A stretch of DNA of 64,000 nucleotides, taken from assembly GCF_904067545.1 (NCBI RefSeq), contig NZ_LR881183.1, positions 1,368,277 to 1,432,276 on the forward strand, in the 5' to 3' direction. The DNA is from Thermococcus camini. GTDB taxonomy: Archaea > Methanobacteriota_B > Thermococci > Thermococcales > Thermococcaceae. Below, piece after piece: positions 8,553 to 17,050 of this stretch. The position numbers and the translations under genes are program-made. Below the pieces are notes generated by a model that saw nothing but the letters and a program-made list of their open reading frames with translations, had not been told where the DNA came from and did not search any database. Position 1 is the first letter of the stretch. Each line of letters starts with the position of its first letter.

Positions 8553-8972
8553 TTACTTCGGTTTCTCGCTTTTTGTTTCTTCCCCGTTTTTGTCCCCCGG
8601 AGAGCACATGGAGAGCGTTTCTATAATCTCATCCCAGTTAGAGGGTTCTATGGAAAGAATATTCAGAGTTTCCCTCCTGAAGATTACCCTGTAAATAGAG
8701 CCATTTCTGGGTTCGTAGCCATTCCACACTCTTACAAGTGTGTAGTTGACCCTGAGGAAGGCAATGGAAGTATCATTTTTGTATTCAACACAGCCTGCGA
8801 TCCCATCGCATGTAGCGTTGGGGAAATACTTGTCACAAAGCACCTCCATGGTGTAGATAAAGCTGTGCTCTCCCGTGATGCCCTTATCTTCCTTTGGGGA
8901 GCCAAAGTATAATGACAGGACGATCAAAAAAGAGAAAATGCCAACGGCGAGGAGCTTTTTTATGCTAATCAT
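8553..8972 (-). CDS. Small secreted or membrane-anchored hypothetical protein
   Basis: 139 residues with an N-terminal hydrophobic segment (KKLLAVGIFSFLIVLSLYFG) acting as signal peptide or anchor. Three cysteines (VLCDKYFPNATC...GC) and sequons (NATC, NDTS, NYTL) fit an extracellular domain. I do not recognise it. The codons are AT-richer than neighbouring genes. Its start overlaps the end of the disrupted secreted-protein gene by 8 bases, so they were one operon. It is convergent with, and abuts, the beta subunit gene. Confidence 0.7.
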   Translation of the reverse strand: MISIKKLLAVGIFSFLIVLSLYFGSPKEDKGITGEHSFIYTMEVLCDKYFPNATCDGIAGCVEYKNDTSIAFLRVNYTLVRVWNGYEPRNGSIYRVIFRRETLNILSIEPSNWDEIIETLSMCSPGDKNGEETKSEKPK

Positions 8973-9966
8973 CTATGTTCACCCTCACTCCCACGGGATC
9001 CTCGATGAAATATATCGGTTTATTGGAAGTCTTAAGTCTTTGAATCGTTCTCTTATCTAGTCCAACCTTTTTCCCATAGTCACTTAATGCATCCGGTTGG
9101 ATTTTATATATTGTCACTCGATGGCCATGGTATGTAATATAAAACTTCTCTATTTTTCCCCTGTACCGGAGTTTGTAATAGAATCCTGTCAGAGCATTGA
9201 GGATCTTATCAGAAGTGCTTTGCATTGAAATAACCTCGGGGTCTGATGGGCTAGGCAGGACATCTATCATTACATACCAAGTAACAGCACTGTCTGGGTT
9301 GCCCGTGTTGACTATGTCCTTAACCTTAAATTCAATAAGATGGCCTGGATGGGCTTTTATGTCGAATTGGAAATAGTGTGTTGCGTTTCTCTTTGCGCCA
9401 TTCCAGAATCCCCAATCCCAGTGGACCACCACATAATCTTTATTCTCTCCTCCTGACTTACTACTTACTCCCACAGCCAAATCCCTTAGAAGCTGCCCTA
9501 CATTTAGGATGGTTCCAAGGTCTGAACTTATCTGTGAGGCTGCTATATTAAAAATGTCCCATGCCACCCTTTTATACGTCGAATAGTCATGGGGGCCGCT
9601 ATGGGGCCATGCCCCAGCATATTCTGAATCGTAGGGTGCTGAGAATATTGCAAAATATTGGTTACCTCCAATCTCTTCTACTCTCACACCAAGATCCCCG
9701 ATTAGAGGTATAGGATCACCTTCAGAGGCTATTGCCTCTCCAATTGATGCAACCCCAAACACATACACTCATTTACCTTCTTCTGCGGCATACGCTCCCA
9801 CATATTTTAACACTGCACTATTGCATACCTTGTAAGTAATGGAATAGTCTGGAGAATATGAAGTAGCACATTTAACCTTAGACCAAGTCCTCCCAGGAGT
9901 TGCAGCAGACGTCAGTGGTAGGGCCAACATTAATGTTATTACCACAAATGCTAAAAACTTTTTCAT
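8965..9966 (-). pseudogene. Secreted protein gene interrupted by an in-frame TGA
   Basis: The reading frame from ATG 9966 encodes a signal peptide (MKKFLAFVVITLMLALPLTSA) and reaches TGA at 9769-9771 after 65 codons. It then continues in exactly the same frame for 267 more codons to 8965. A GTG follows the TGA at once, but the downstream part alone would lack a signal peptide. So this looks like one about 333-residue secreted protein with a nonsense change, perhaps Trp or Arg to stop. The family is unknown. A TATA box CTTTATATG lies near 10015 and GGAGATGAT precedes the start. Sequencing error is possible. Confidence 0.7.
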
Positions 9967-10036
9967 TAGATCATCTCCATTAATTTTTTATCTAATTATT
10001 ACCTAGAAACCATATAAAGTTTTCCATAGTAATTCA

Positions 10037-10816
10037 CATACTGTTAGGATAAGCAGTTAGGTGTGGTGTTAAGTTTAAGTTTCTGACGAATCTTTAGTAA
10101 AAAGATTATGACGTATAAAAGTCGTAATCCCTCTTTACTTGGTAGTTTCAGCCTTAAAACCTTTTCGCCAGAATAAAGTCCAGGTAGAGAAGAAGATCAG
10201 GGCGGTGGAATTATACTTGAAGGATCTCAGTTACAGGCAAGTTGTCAGGATCCTCGGAATCAGTCACACGACGGTCTGGGAAACAGTCCAAAAACTCGCG
10301 GAAGCAGTTTACCGGTCGATAACACTGGCGGTGAGGAAACGGAGGAGTTTTATCGCGGTTGACGAGACTGTGATTAAGATTAATGGGCAGAAGAGATACC
10401 TCTGGGTGGCTATTGATGTTGAGAGCAGGGAGTTCTCGCGGTCGGATCACTCCCATGAGGAGCTGGTGGACTGCCAGGGAGTTCATTAAAGCTGTGTTAG
10501 AGTCCTGCGTTAATAAGCCGGTTTTTCTGGTTGATGGTGGCCCGTGGTATAAGTCGGCGTTTAATACTCTGGGTGGATTACATTCATGTGACTTTCGGGC
10601 CGAGGAACAGTATTGAGCGCTGGTTCAAGACGGTGAAGGAACGGACAAAGCGTTTCTGGAATAATTTCACGAGTAAAAGCTGGAGGCAGGTTCAAGGGGT
10701 TTATTTTCCTGTTCGCCTTCTGGTATAATTTTGTTTGGTTTCATTCTAGGTTTGGTGGGTCCCGGTGATGTGACTGAATGGCTCCAGGAGGTGATGCTCC
10801 AGTTATCCTGAGTATG
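10037..10816 (+). mobile_element. Degenerate IS6-type insertion sequence
   Basis: About 780 bp bounded by imperfect inverted ends. The left end is CATACTGTTAGGATAA at 10037-10052. The right end, read inverted, is CATACTCAGGATAA at 10803-10816; the two differ by a short indel. Inside is a decayed DDE transposase. The size fits IS6-family elements known in Pyrococcus. I found no convincing target duplication. The element sits in an AT-rich accessory patch beside the interrupted secreted-protein gene. Confidence 0.6.
10139..10768 (+). pseudogene. IS6-family DDE transposase, multiply frameshifted
   Basis: The transposase is recognisable but spread over three or more frames. The first part (to about 10440) has a helix-turn-helix (SYRQVVRILGISHTTVWETV) and the first Asp in FIAVDETVIKINGQKRYLWV. 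A second frame gives AREFIKAVLESC and the second Asp in PVFLVDGGPWYKSAF. A third gives the catalytic Glu in GPRNSIERWFKTVKERTKRF. A fourth gives FIFLFAFWYNFVWFHSRFGG up to TGA at 10766. Shifts fall near 10440-10470, 10580 and 10685. It cannot make active enzyme. Confidence 0.85.
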
Positions 10817-10870
10817 GTATTTAGTAACGTGGCTTAGGGGCTTGCTCCCACTCAGCAGTATGAGGAGGCA

Positions 10871-11986
10871 CTATCGGGTATTTACATCCCTAATAACAAA
10901 CACTCCCAGCGCGGCGATTCCAAATATTCCCACCGCTAGGAAGCCGGTTTTAAGCCCCAGGAAGCCTATGATGACCGGCCCCAGCGCCTGGCCAATGTCC
11001 TTTATGCTCTCCAAAAAGCCTAATGCAGTTCCACGGAGCTTCGAGACTTCCGTGGCCAGGGGCTTCGTTGAGGCCTCGCTTATCGAGGCGCCCACCGAAA
11101 AGACCACCGCACCCAGAACCACCAGCGGAAGGGAATCCGAGAGGGCAAGCATGAACATCGCCAGGCCAACCATCGTCATGCCCACCGCTATCGGCTTCGC
11201 CCTGCCAACCCTATCGCTGAGATACCCCGCGTAGGGTTTAACGACCGCCATTATGGCTATCTCCACCGTCAGTATCAGCCCGGAGAGCCATGCCTTGTCC
11301 TGAAGGTAGTAGAAGAGGGGCAGGAACGTTTCTATGCCCTGGTAGGCCATGTATACTGCCGCATCTAGGAGGCCAATCAAGAGAAGCTCCCCGCTGAACG
11401 TGAACTCGAACCTCCTGAGTTCACCTCCTGTATCGGGGAATCTGAAGGTGAGGACAAAAACGGCCAGCCCAGTCAGCGAACAGAGGATGAAGACGACGGA
11501 AAACCCAAGGAAGTAGATGATGCTCCCCGCGAGGACTGGGGCAAGGGCGCGGCCGACGAGGGTTGACGAGCTCAGGAAACCCATGAAGGTGCCCTTCCTA
11601 TCTGGATAAAGGTCGCTGACCAGGGCAAAGGATACCGGGACGAAGATGGCGGTCGCGACGCCGTAGTAAACCCTGACGAGGGCGAGGCTCAAGGCGTCGC
11701 CCGCAAGAAAGTACAGCAACGGTGCACTGAGAAAAACGAAGCCGCTCATCTTAAGGAGTTTCTTTCTCCCGTAGAGGTCGCTGAGAAGGCCCGATGTGAA
11801 GTTTATGAAGATCCCCGTCACGGTTGATGCGGCCGCAACGAGGCCGATTTCTCCCTTTCCGAGCCCTATGCTCTGGGCGTAGAGGGGAAGCGTTGGGGAC
11901 TTGCTCATTGTGGAACCAAGTATCGCGAAGAATCCCGCGATAAGGATGAGGCAGAGGGCCTTGGAGTCGGTTCTCACTCCCCGCAT
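10871..11986 (-). CDS. Major facilitator superfamily transporter
   Basis: A 371-residue membrane protein with about 12 hydrophobic segments. The MFS loop 2-3 motif is present as GLLSDLYGRKKLLK, and its second-half counterpart as GYLSDRVGRAKPIA. That gives the usual two-bundle arrangement, at the short end of the family. Substrate unknown, most likely drug or metabolite export. It lies 24 bases downstream of a small membrane protein gene and probably shares that transcript. Confidence 0.9.
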   Translation of the reverse strand: MRGVRTDSKALCLILIAGFFAILGSTMSKSPTLPLYAQSIGLGKGEIGLVAAASTVTGIFINFTSGLLSDLYGRKKLLKMSGFVFLSAPLLYFLAGDALSLALVRVYYGVATAIFVPVSFALVSDLYPDRKGTFMGFLSSSTLVGRALAPVLAGSIIYFLGFSVVFILCSLTGLAVFVLTFRFPDTGGELRRFEFTFSGELLLIGLLDAAVYMAYQGIETFLPLFYYLQDKAWLSGLILTVEIAIMAVVKPYAGYLSDRVGRAKPIAVGMTMVGLAMFMLALSDSLPLVVLGAVVFSVGASISEASTKPLATEVSKLRGTALGFLESIKDIGQALGPVIIGFLGLKTGFLAVGIFGIAALGVFVIRDVNTR

Positions 11987-12010
11987 CCCCAGTTGTTTAC
12001 GAGAGACAAT

Positions 12011-12355
12011 TCACCCATCCCCCACGCCGGCTTCAGACTCTTCCTCACCTTCCTCCGGTACCACCACCTTGATGTAGCCCAGAATGTCGTGGAGTATGAA
12101 GAAGCTTATCGCGGCATCGATCGCTGAAAAGAGGTTGCCGGCGATAAGGAACAGCAGGGCGAAGAAAAACTCGATGGCCGCATAGATGAGCGCCACCTTC
12201 ACTGCAGTTCTGTTTTCCATCCCCACCCCGTATGCAAGGACCAGGCTCAGGAGGGCGAAGGCCAGGTAAACCAGGGAGCCCCAGGAATATGCGTAGTACA
12301 GTAGCAGTACTCCATTGATTGAAAGAAGGAGAGTGGCAAGGGCAAGTCGCTTCAT
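12011..12355 (-). CDS. Small four-helix membrane protein
   Basis: 114 residues, almost entirely hydrophobic: segments at about 5-25, 28-48, 53-75 and 77-95, then an acidic cytoplasmic-type tail (EEGEEESEAGVGDG). I do not recognise the family. The start overlaps the stop of the cysteine-synthase-like gene by 4 bases (ATGA type), so it is translationally coupled to it. Confidence 0.75.
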   Translation of the reverse strand: MKRLALATLLLSINGVLLLYYAYSWGSLVYLAFALLSLVLAYGVGMENRTAVKVALIYAAIEFFFALLFLIAGNLFSAIDAAISFFILHDILGYIKVVVPEEGEEESEAGVGDG

Positions 12356-13249
12356 GTCATCCCCAGATAGCTCTCAAATACCTCCACGTATTTAAACCCA
12401 TCGTCCGGGAAGATGAGGACGTAGGTCTTCTCGCCGAGTTCTCCGGCGATCTTCTCATAGGCCCTGAAAACGGCACCGGAGCTTAGGCCTATGAGAAGGC
12501 CGTCGCTTCTGGCAACGCGGATGGCTCCTTCGATGGCCTCTTTTCTCGTTATCTCCACGACCCTGTCTATCTCAACCTGGAAGTACCACTTGGGCTTCGT
12601 CTCAAGTCTCTTGATGCCGGGTATCTTCTCACCCTTCGCTGGAACGACGCCGATAACCTGCGTGTCGTAGCGCTCCTTGAAGTAGCTCGCTATGCCTGCT
12701 ATGTGGCCCGAAGTGCCTATGCCTGCTATTATGACGTCGGGGGTTTTCCCTATGCTCCTCAGCTGTTCCTCTATCTCCCTGGCGGTGAAGCGGTGAGCCA
12801 GAAAGTTGTCGTCGTTTTCGAACTGGTTCAGGTTCACCGCGCCGGCTTTTCTGGCTTCTTCCTCCACAAAGCGCACCATCGTCGGATCTATGGTCTCAAA
12901 CTCGGTCATGACGACTTCAGCACCGAGAACCCTCAGGAGAACCTGCGTGGCCTTGGGCGTTGGATTCGGCAGATATGCCCTGAACTCGATGCCAAAAACG
13001 TTGCTCAAAGCCGCCAGAGAAATCCCGACGTTGCCGGAGGTTGCCTCAAAAAGGGGCTTTCCTTTGATGTCCCCGCGTTCCAGGGCCTTCATAAGCATGT
13101 TAAAAACGGCCCTGTCCTTTATGCTCCTACTGAAGGGGTTAAAGAACTCCAGCTTGGCAAAAGACATCCCCCCTCTCGGCTGAGAGTTTGACCAAGGGGG
13201 TCGGCTTGTACTTCTCGTAAAGCTCCAGCGTGCTGTTAAACACGTTCAT
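12352..13249 (-). pseudogene. Cysteine synthase-like PLP enzyme with a +1 frameshift near its N-terminus
   Basis: PLP-dependent beta-family enzyme (cysteine synthase/O-phosphoserine sulfhydrylase type). The expected start is ATG 13249 behind GGTGAT, giving MNVFNSTLELYEKYKPTPLVKLS, which hits a run of six G and leaves frame. The rest is in the next frame from about 13167: FNPFSRSIKDR (PLP Lys), ATSGNVGISLA, GIGTSGHIAG, LSSGA. One G fewer would restore about 299 residues. Translation from the internal ATG 13167 would give 271 residues without the first strand. Frameshift, sequencing error and slippage are all possible. Confidence 0.75.
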
Positions 13250-13327
13250 TTGCCATCACCGGAAACGGGTTAGAAGGGGGCTTTAAAAACTTTCCTAAAA
13301 CGAACAGTTATGGACAGAATTGGGTAA

Positions 13328-13918
13328 TCAGAGCACCCCTTCCCTTACGAGCTTCTCTTTTATCTTCTCAAACTCTCCGAGCGAGCCCCTGACAACAGGA
13401 TACCTCGGCACGAAGGGGCACGGCTCTTCAGGTTGGATGCTTATCTCGAACGTCCCTACCTCCTTTGCAATTCTAACTATATCCTCCTTGTCCATCCCTA
13501 TGAGCGGCCGCAGAATGGGCAAATCGCTCGCGGTGCTTATTATCATGAGGTTGTCAAGTGTCTGGGAAGCCACTTGGCCAAGGCTGTCGCCGGTTACTAT
13601 GGCCATGGCACCGATCTCATGTCCCACCCTGCACGCCTTCCTTAGCATCATGTATTTACAGAAGAGGCACGTCCACTTGGCCTTTCCAATCTCGGCGAGC
13701 TTTGAGAAAACCGGCGCCTGCTCCTCGTAGGCGTCAACTATTACCGGCTCGTTGAGTTTCCCGTAGCGCTTAAGAATCTCGTAAAGCTCAAAAACCTTGG
13801 ACTCCTTTTTGGGGCTCTGTCTGAAGTGAATTGGCGTTACTTCCATCCCCTTTCTAAGCATAAGGTATATCGCCGCCGGCGAGTCAATGCCCGAGCTTAA
13901 GAGCGACACTGCCTTCAT
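13328..13918 (-). CDS. Stand-alone ThiI-type PP-loop protein
   Basis: 196 residues equal to the C-terminal PP-loop domain of ThiI without the THUMP part. The ATP motif reads LLSSGIDSPAA, where ThiI has SGGIDSP. CLFCKYMM and GDSLGQVASQTLDN are conserved with the full ThiI encoded at 15533-16678. It probably activates a tRNA base or a related substrate for sulfur transfer; function unproven. I start at ATG 13918: a TATA-like TTCATATATAA about 25 bases upstream would give a leaderless transcript. The longer start at 13960 overlaps that promoter. Confidence 0.8.
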   Translation of the reverse strand: MKAVSLLSSGIDSPAAIYLMLRKGMEVTPIHFRQSPKKESKVFELYEILKRYGKLNEPVIVDAYEEQAPVFSKLAEIGKAKWTCLFCKYMMLRKACRVGHEIGAMAIVTGDSLGQVASQTLDNLMIISTASDLPILRPLIGMDKEDIVRIAKEVGTFEISIQPEEPCPFVPRYPVVRGSLGEFEKIKEKLVREGVL

Positions 13919-13967
13919 GATTGACGAAAGCGGGGAAATTATATATGAAGCTTTCCTCAACTTAAGG

Positions 13968-14612
13968 TTAAGGTCTCACGATACCCTCTTCAATCCTCCA
14001 GTCCTTGGACTCGTATAGGGTCCCAAACATCAGGTAGAGCTCGTAAGGTACCTTCCACATTTTCAGGAACTCCTTGAAGCTGTAGGTAACCTCCACGGGG
14101 AGGAGAACCACCCACGGGGCGAGATAGCGTCCCCCCAGGTCTCTCAATATTCCGGTTTTCCCATCTCTACCCCTGAGTGCGAAGCTGAACTTGTTCTTTT
14201 CGTTTTTTGTCATTCCGCGGACATCGAGGATGAACAACGCATACCCCTCACCGTTCATCAACTCATGAAGGGGACGCCTCCTGATAAGCGAATAGCCGGT
14301 GATAATCAGCCCTGGAACGGCGAGGTAGTTCGGATCCCACATCTGCTCAAGGTTCATCGCCTTAACGTCCAGCCTTTCGTGTGGGAATCCCCTGTCAATC
14401 AGCATCTCCTTGAACTCGAAGGCAAGTTCAAACCTCTCCACATCATCTGCTCCGGTGAGGAGCACCATGAAGTCGAGATCGTTTGGGGCTTCTTTCCCCT
14501 GGGTCACGGAGCCATAGAGGATCACGTCAAAGACCCTCTCGTGCTCCCTCCTAAATTCCTCCGCGGCCTTTTCCAGTTCACTTAATCCTATCGGTAAGTT
14601 TGAGAACCTCAT
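13968..14612 (-). CDS. MNT-type nucleotidyltransferase, partner of HEPN gene
   Basis: 214 residues. The N-terminal nucleotidyltransferase fold has the active-site pattern LYGSVTQGKEAPNDLDFMVL (GS...DxD, about residues 33-50). The C-terminal half (about 110-214) is unfamiliar. In HEPN/MNT modules the MNT protein is the antitoxin and can modify its HEPN partner. The start overlaps the HEPN-like gene by 35 bases. It is longer than minimal MNT antitoxins (about 100-140 residues), so an added domain is present. Confidence 0.75.
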   Translation of the reverse strand: MRFSNLPIGLSELEKAAEEFRREHERVFDVILYGSVTQGKEAPNDLDFMVLLTGADDVERFELAFEFKEMLIDRGFPHERLDVKAMNLEQMWDPNYLAVPGLIITGYSLIRRRPLHELMNGEGYALFILDVRGMTKNEKNKFSFALRGRDGKTGILRDLGGRYLAPWVVLLPVEVTYSFKEFLKMWKVPYELYLMFGTLYESKDWRIEEGIVRP

Positions 14613-14913
14613 TCCTCAACGCCCCCACCTCGTCCCTCGTGAGCCTCCTCTCATATGCATCCCTGTAGAAATCAAAGAACTTACTGACGATACGGTATAG
14701 GTCACGGTAGTGGAGCCTCAAAATTGCGAATCGCTCACCGTGATTCTTGGGTTCTAGGTTCAAATCCCGCTTGATAATGTAGTCACATATTCCCACGAGA
14801 GCCTTGAAATACAGAATTGACGCGGAGTTGTACCTGCCCTTCTTGAAAGCGTCTTCTCCAGTTTCTATATACTCCCAGATGTTCTCCTTCAGGTCATCCA
14901 GGTCCACGGGCAC
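14578..14913 (-). CDS. HEPN-like protein, probable toxin of HEPN/MNT pair
   Basis: About 111 all-helical residues (LKENIWEYIETGEDAFKKGR, YNSASILYFKALVGICDYII, then DLYRIVSKFFDFYRD) in the style of HEPN proteins, many of which are RNases. A possible RX6H motif is RFAILRLH. GGTGA followed by AAGGAC points to GTG 14913 as start. TTG 14949 would extend it but lies at the promoter. The gene overlaps the nucleotidyltransferase gene downstream and has two palindromes around its TATA box. Confidence 0.65.
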   Translation of the reverse strand: MPVDLDDLKENIWEYIETGEDAFKKGRYNSASILYFKALVGICDYIIKRDLNLEPKNHGERFAILRLHYRDLYRIVSKFFDFYRDAYERRLTRDEVGALRNEVLKLTDRIK

Positions 14914-14925
14914 GTCCTTCACCGC

Positions 14926-14978
14926 GTAGCCATTCCTACGGGATCGCAATATTTAAAGGTTTCTGTAGGAATTCCTAC
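14926..14978 (-). promoter_or_regulatory. HEPN/MNT promoter with two palindromic operators flanking the TATA box
   Basis: On the minus strand, GTAGGAATTCCTAC (14978-14965, perfect palindrome) lies upstream and GTAGGAATGGCTAC (14939-14926, 12 of 14 identical) downstream of a TATA box TTTAAATATT at about 14947-14956. The centres are 39 bp apart. The arrangement would let a dimeric repressor, perhaps the toxin-antitoxin complex, block promoter access and elongation. The repeat is seen directly; the regulator is inferred. Confidence 0.6.
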
Positions 14979-15523
14979 GAACATCTGAGCTGGAGCAGGC
15001 CGATGTAGACGAACCACGCAAGTATTGTAAAAGCCCCAACCAGCTCCGGAATCGCGAGCCCTTTGAAAATCCTTGCATTAACGAGGTAGAGCATCAGGGC
15101 AAACGTAAAGACGGCCAGGGCGGACCAGATGTAGCCCGCCGAGATGCCGTTTCTGCCAAGTTTTATTCCGACGATGGCTATATCAGTCAGGGCCAGAACG
15201 TAGAATAAGATCGCCGCCGGGGCATGGGGTGCGTACTCCTCCGGAAAGACCCCCACGAGGAACAGGAGAACCATAGCGAGGGGCATCAGGTAGCTCAGGC
15301 CGCTTCTCAGGGTTCCGATGGCGGCTATGAAACCGAGAACCGCGAAGATCATCAGGAAGCCGTTGAAGTAGTAGTTCACGGGGTTCCGTATTGAACCCAT
15401 GTCGCTCAGGGCGTTGTCTGTGAAGGAGAACCATGGGTTCTGGCTCAGGACGATGAGCAACCCCACGATGAAGATGAGGGGAAGGGATAGGCTGATGTAT
15501 GCAGAGAGCTTGGCGAAGTCCAT
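14975..15523 (-). CDS. DUF998-type membrane protein
   Basis: 182 residues with six hydrophobic segments. The family-typical region DNALSDMGSIRNPVNYYFNG follows the first helix, and VGVFPEEYAPHAPAA lies mid-protein. DUF998 proteins are of unknown function. The gene starts 9 bases after the ThiI stop and is the last of a three-gene run (small membrane protein, thiI, this gene). Confidence 0.8.
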   Translation of the reverse strand: MDFAKLSAYISLSLPLIFIVGLLIVLSQNPWFSFTDNALSDMGSIRNPVNYYFNGFLMIFAVLGFIAAIGTLRSGLSYLMPLAMVLLFLVGVFPEEYAPHAPAAILFYVLALTDIAIVGIKLGRNGISAGYIWSALAVFTFALMLYLVNARIFKGLAIPELVGAFTILAWFVYIGLLQLRCS

Positions 15524-15532
15524 GGAATCACC

Positions 15533-16678
15533 TCAGCACTGCCTTTTCCGGGGTTCCTCCCCAAAGACGGCTTTGTAGATCTTCCTGAACTCCTCCCAAG
15601 AGCCCCTTATAACGGGGTGCTTTGGAATGAAAGGTATCTCGTCCTCCGGCAGGGTTGAAAGCTCGAAAGTGCCAATTTTCTTGGCTATACTTACTATTTC
15701 CTCCTTATCCATGCCGATTAGCGGACGATATATCGGCAGGTCCGTTGCCTGGCTGACTATGTACATGTTCTCAAGGGTCTGCGAGGCGACCTGTCCGAGG
15801 GAATCGCCCATGACGATGCCCTTCGCCCCGAACTCCCTCGCTACTCTATCTGCGTGCTTCACCATCATGTACTTGCAGAAGACGCAGGTGTACTTCTCCT
15901 TCTTCATCTCGCGCAGCTTCTCAATGATTCTCTCGCGCTCCTTAGGTTTAACCACTATCAGCTCGCCCTTTCCGCCGTAGTTGTACTTTTTCAGCTGGTT
16001 CCATATCCTCCTGACCTTCTCAAGGGTCTTCTCACCCATGTAGATGTGGACGGGAATGACTTCAACGCCGCGCTTCATCATGAGGAACGCTGCCACCGGC
16101 GAATCTATGCCGCCGCTGAGGAGGGCAACAACCTTGCCCTGCGTCCCTATTGGAAGGCCTCCCCAGGCGTAGATTTTATCAACGAAGACGTAGGCTTTAC
16201 CCTCCATCAGCTCGACGCCGATTTCGATGTCGTACTCGTGCAGATTAACCTCGCTCTCCTCGTTCTCGAGGATGTATTCCCCAACCTTCGCCTGAACCTC
16301 AGGGCTCTTGAGCGGAAACTCCTTGGTGATTCTCCTTCCAGTGACTCTAAAGCGCGGTCTTTCAAGGCCCAGCTCGCGCTTCTTCCTCCTGAAGAGCTTG
16401 AGGGCCGTCCGGTTAATCTTTTCCAGCTCGGCATCGACTTCCATCGCCGGGGAGAGCGACACTATGCCAAAAACTCTCCCAAGAACATCAACGGCATCTC
16501 TCGCTTTATTCGTCTTCACGAGGATCCTTCCGTGCTTCGCTTCGACCTTTTTGAACCCGATCCCCTCGCTCACCAGGGCCTCGCGGATGTTGTTCATGAG
16601 TATGCTCTCGAACCATCTCCTTGTCTGCCGGGATTTCGTTCCTATCTCTCCGTATCTGACGATCACCACGTTGAACAT
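15533..16678 (-). CDS. thiI: tRNA 4-thiouridine synthetase ThiI
   Basis: 381 residues: an N-terminal ferredoxin-like/THUMP region (about 1-165, RYGEIGTKSRQTRRWFESIL near the start) binds tRNA. A PP-loop ATPase (VVALLSGGIDSPVAAFLMM, about 180-200) adenylates U8. Cysteines occur in YTCVFCKYMM. There is no rhodanese domain, as in other archaeal ThiI. It thiolates uridine 8 of tRNA and may help thiamine synthesis. Four bases separate it from the upstream small membrane gene. A second PP-loop paralogue lies 1.6 kb away at 13328. Confidence 0.93.
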   Translation of the reverse strand: MFNVVIVRYGEIGTKSRQTRRWFESILMNNIREALVSEGIGFKKVEAKHGRILVKTNKARDAVDVLGRVFGIVSLSPAMEVDAELEKINRTALKLFRRKKRELGLERPRFRVTGRRITKEFPLKSPEVQAKVGEYILENEESEVNLHEYDIEIGVELMEGKAYVFVDKIYAWGGLPIGTQGKVVALLSGGIDSPVAAFLMMKRGVEVIPVHIYMGEKTLEKVRRIWNQLKKYNYGGKGELIVVKPKERERIIEKLREMKKEKYTCVFCKYMMVKHADRVAREFGAKGIVMGDSLGQVASQTLENMYIVSQATDLPIYRPLIGMDKEEIVSIAKKIGTFELSTLPEDEIPFIPKHPVIRGSWEEFRKIYKAVFGEEPRKRQC

Positions 16679-16682
16679 AGAA

Positions 16683-17009
16683 TCACCCCACCATACCCGG
16701 GAACTTGATGATTATCTCCACGTACTTCTGTATGCCCTCGTAGAGGAGCAGAGAAACCAGATACGAGGACAGCAGGATGAGCTCGTTCATCTCAAAGATG
16801 TGCGCCGCTATGGCCTTGGCCCTCGGTGTGGCATCGACTATGGCGTGCATGTACTTCTCCTTGAGCCAGTGGTTTATCTGAATCGCCGCGACCAAGAGGA
16901 GCACACCCGCTAACCCCCAGGTCTTGCCCAGGGCCAGCATGAGGAAGAGGGTTGATGCGACGATTATCCAGCCGCCAATGACGCCAAGTAGGATAACGAA
17001 CTCTATCAT
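16683..17009 (-). CDS. Small membrane protein upstream of thiI
   Basis: 108 residues with three or four hydrophobic segments (about 3-30, 32-48, 72-92). A conserved-looking patch IQINHWLKEKYMHAIVDATP lies in the loop. GGTGGAAGG precedes the ATG at 17009. I do not recognise it. The close spacing to thiI suggests co-transcription only. Confidence 0.75.
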   Translation of the reverse strand: MIEFVILLGVIGGWIIVASTLFLMLALGKTWGLAGVLLLVAAIQINHWLKEKYMHAIVDATPRAKAIAAHIFEMNELILLSSYLVSLLLYEGIQKYVEIIIKFPGMVG

Positions 17010-17050
17010 CCTTCCACCAGGAGGAGTTGGGGTGGAGGGAATAAAAACGT

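Noticed and set aside
9769-9771. TGA as a selenocysteine codon
   Set aside because: Thermococcales are not known to have selenocysteine machinery, and I saw no convincing SECIS-like hairpin; decay or error is simpler.
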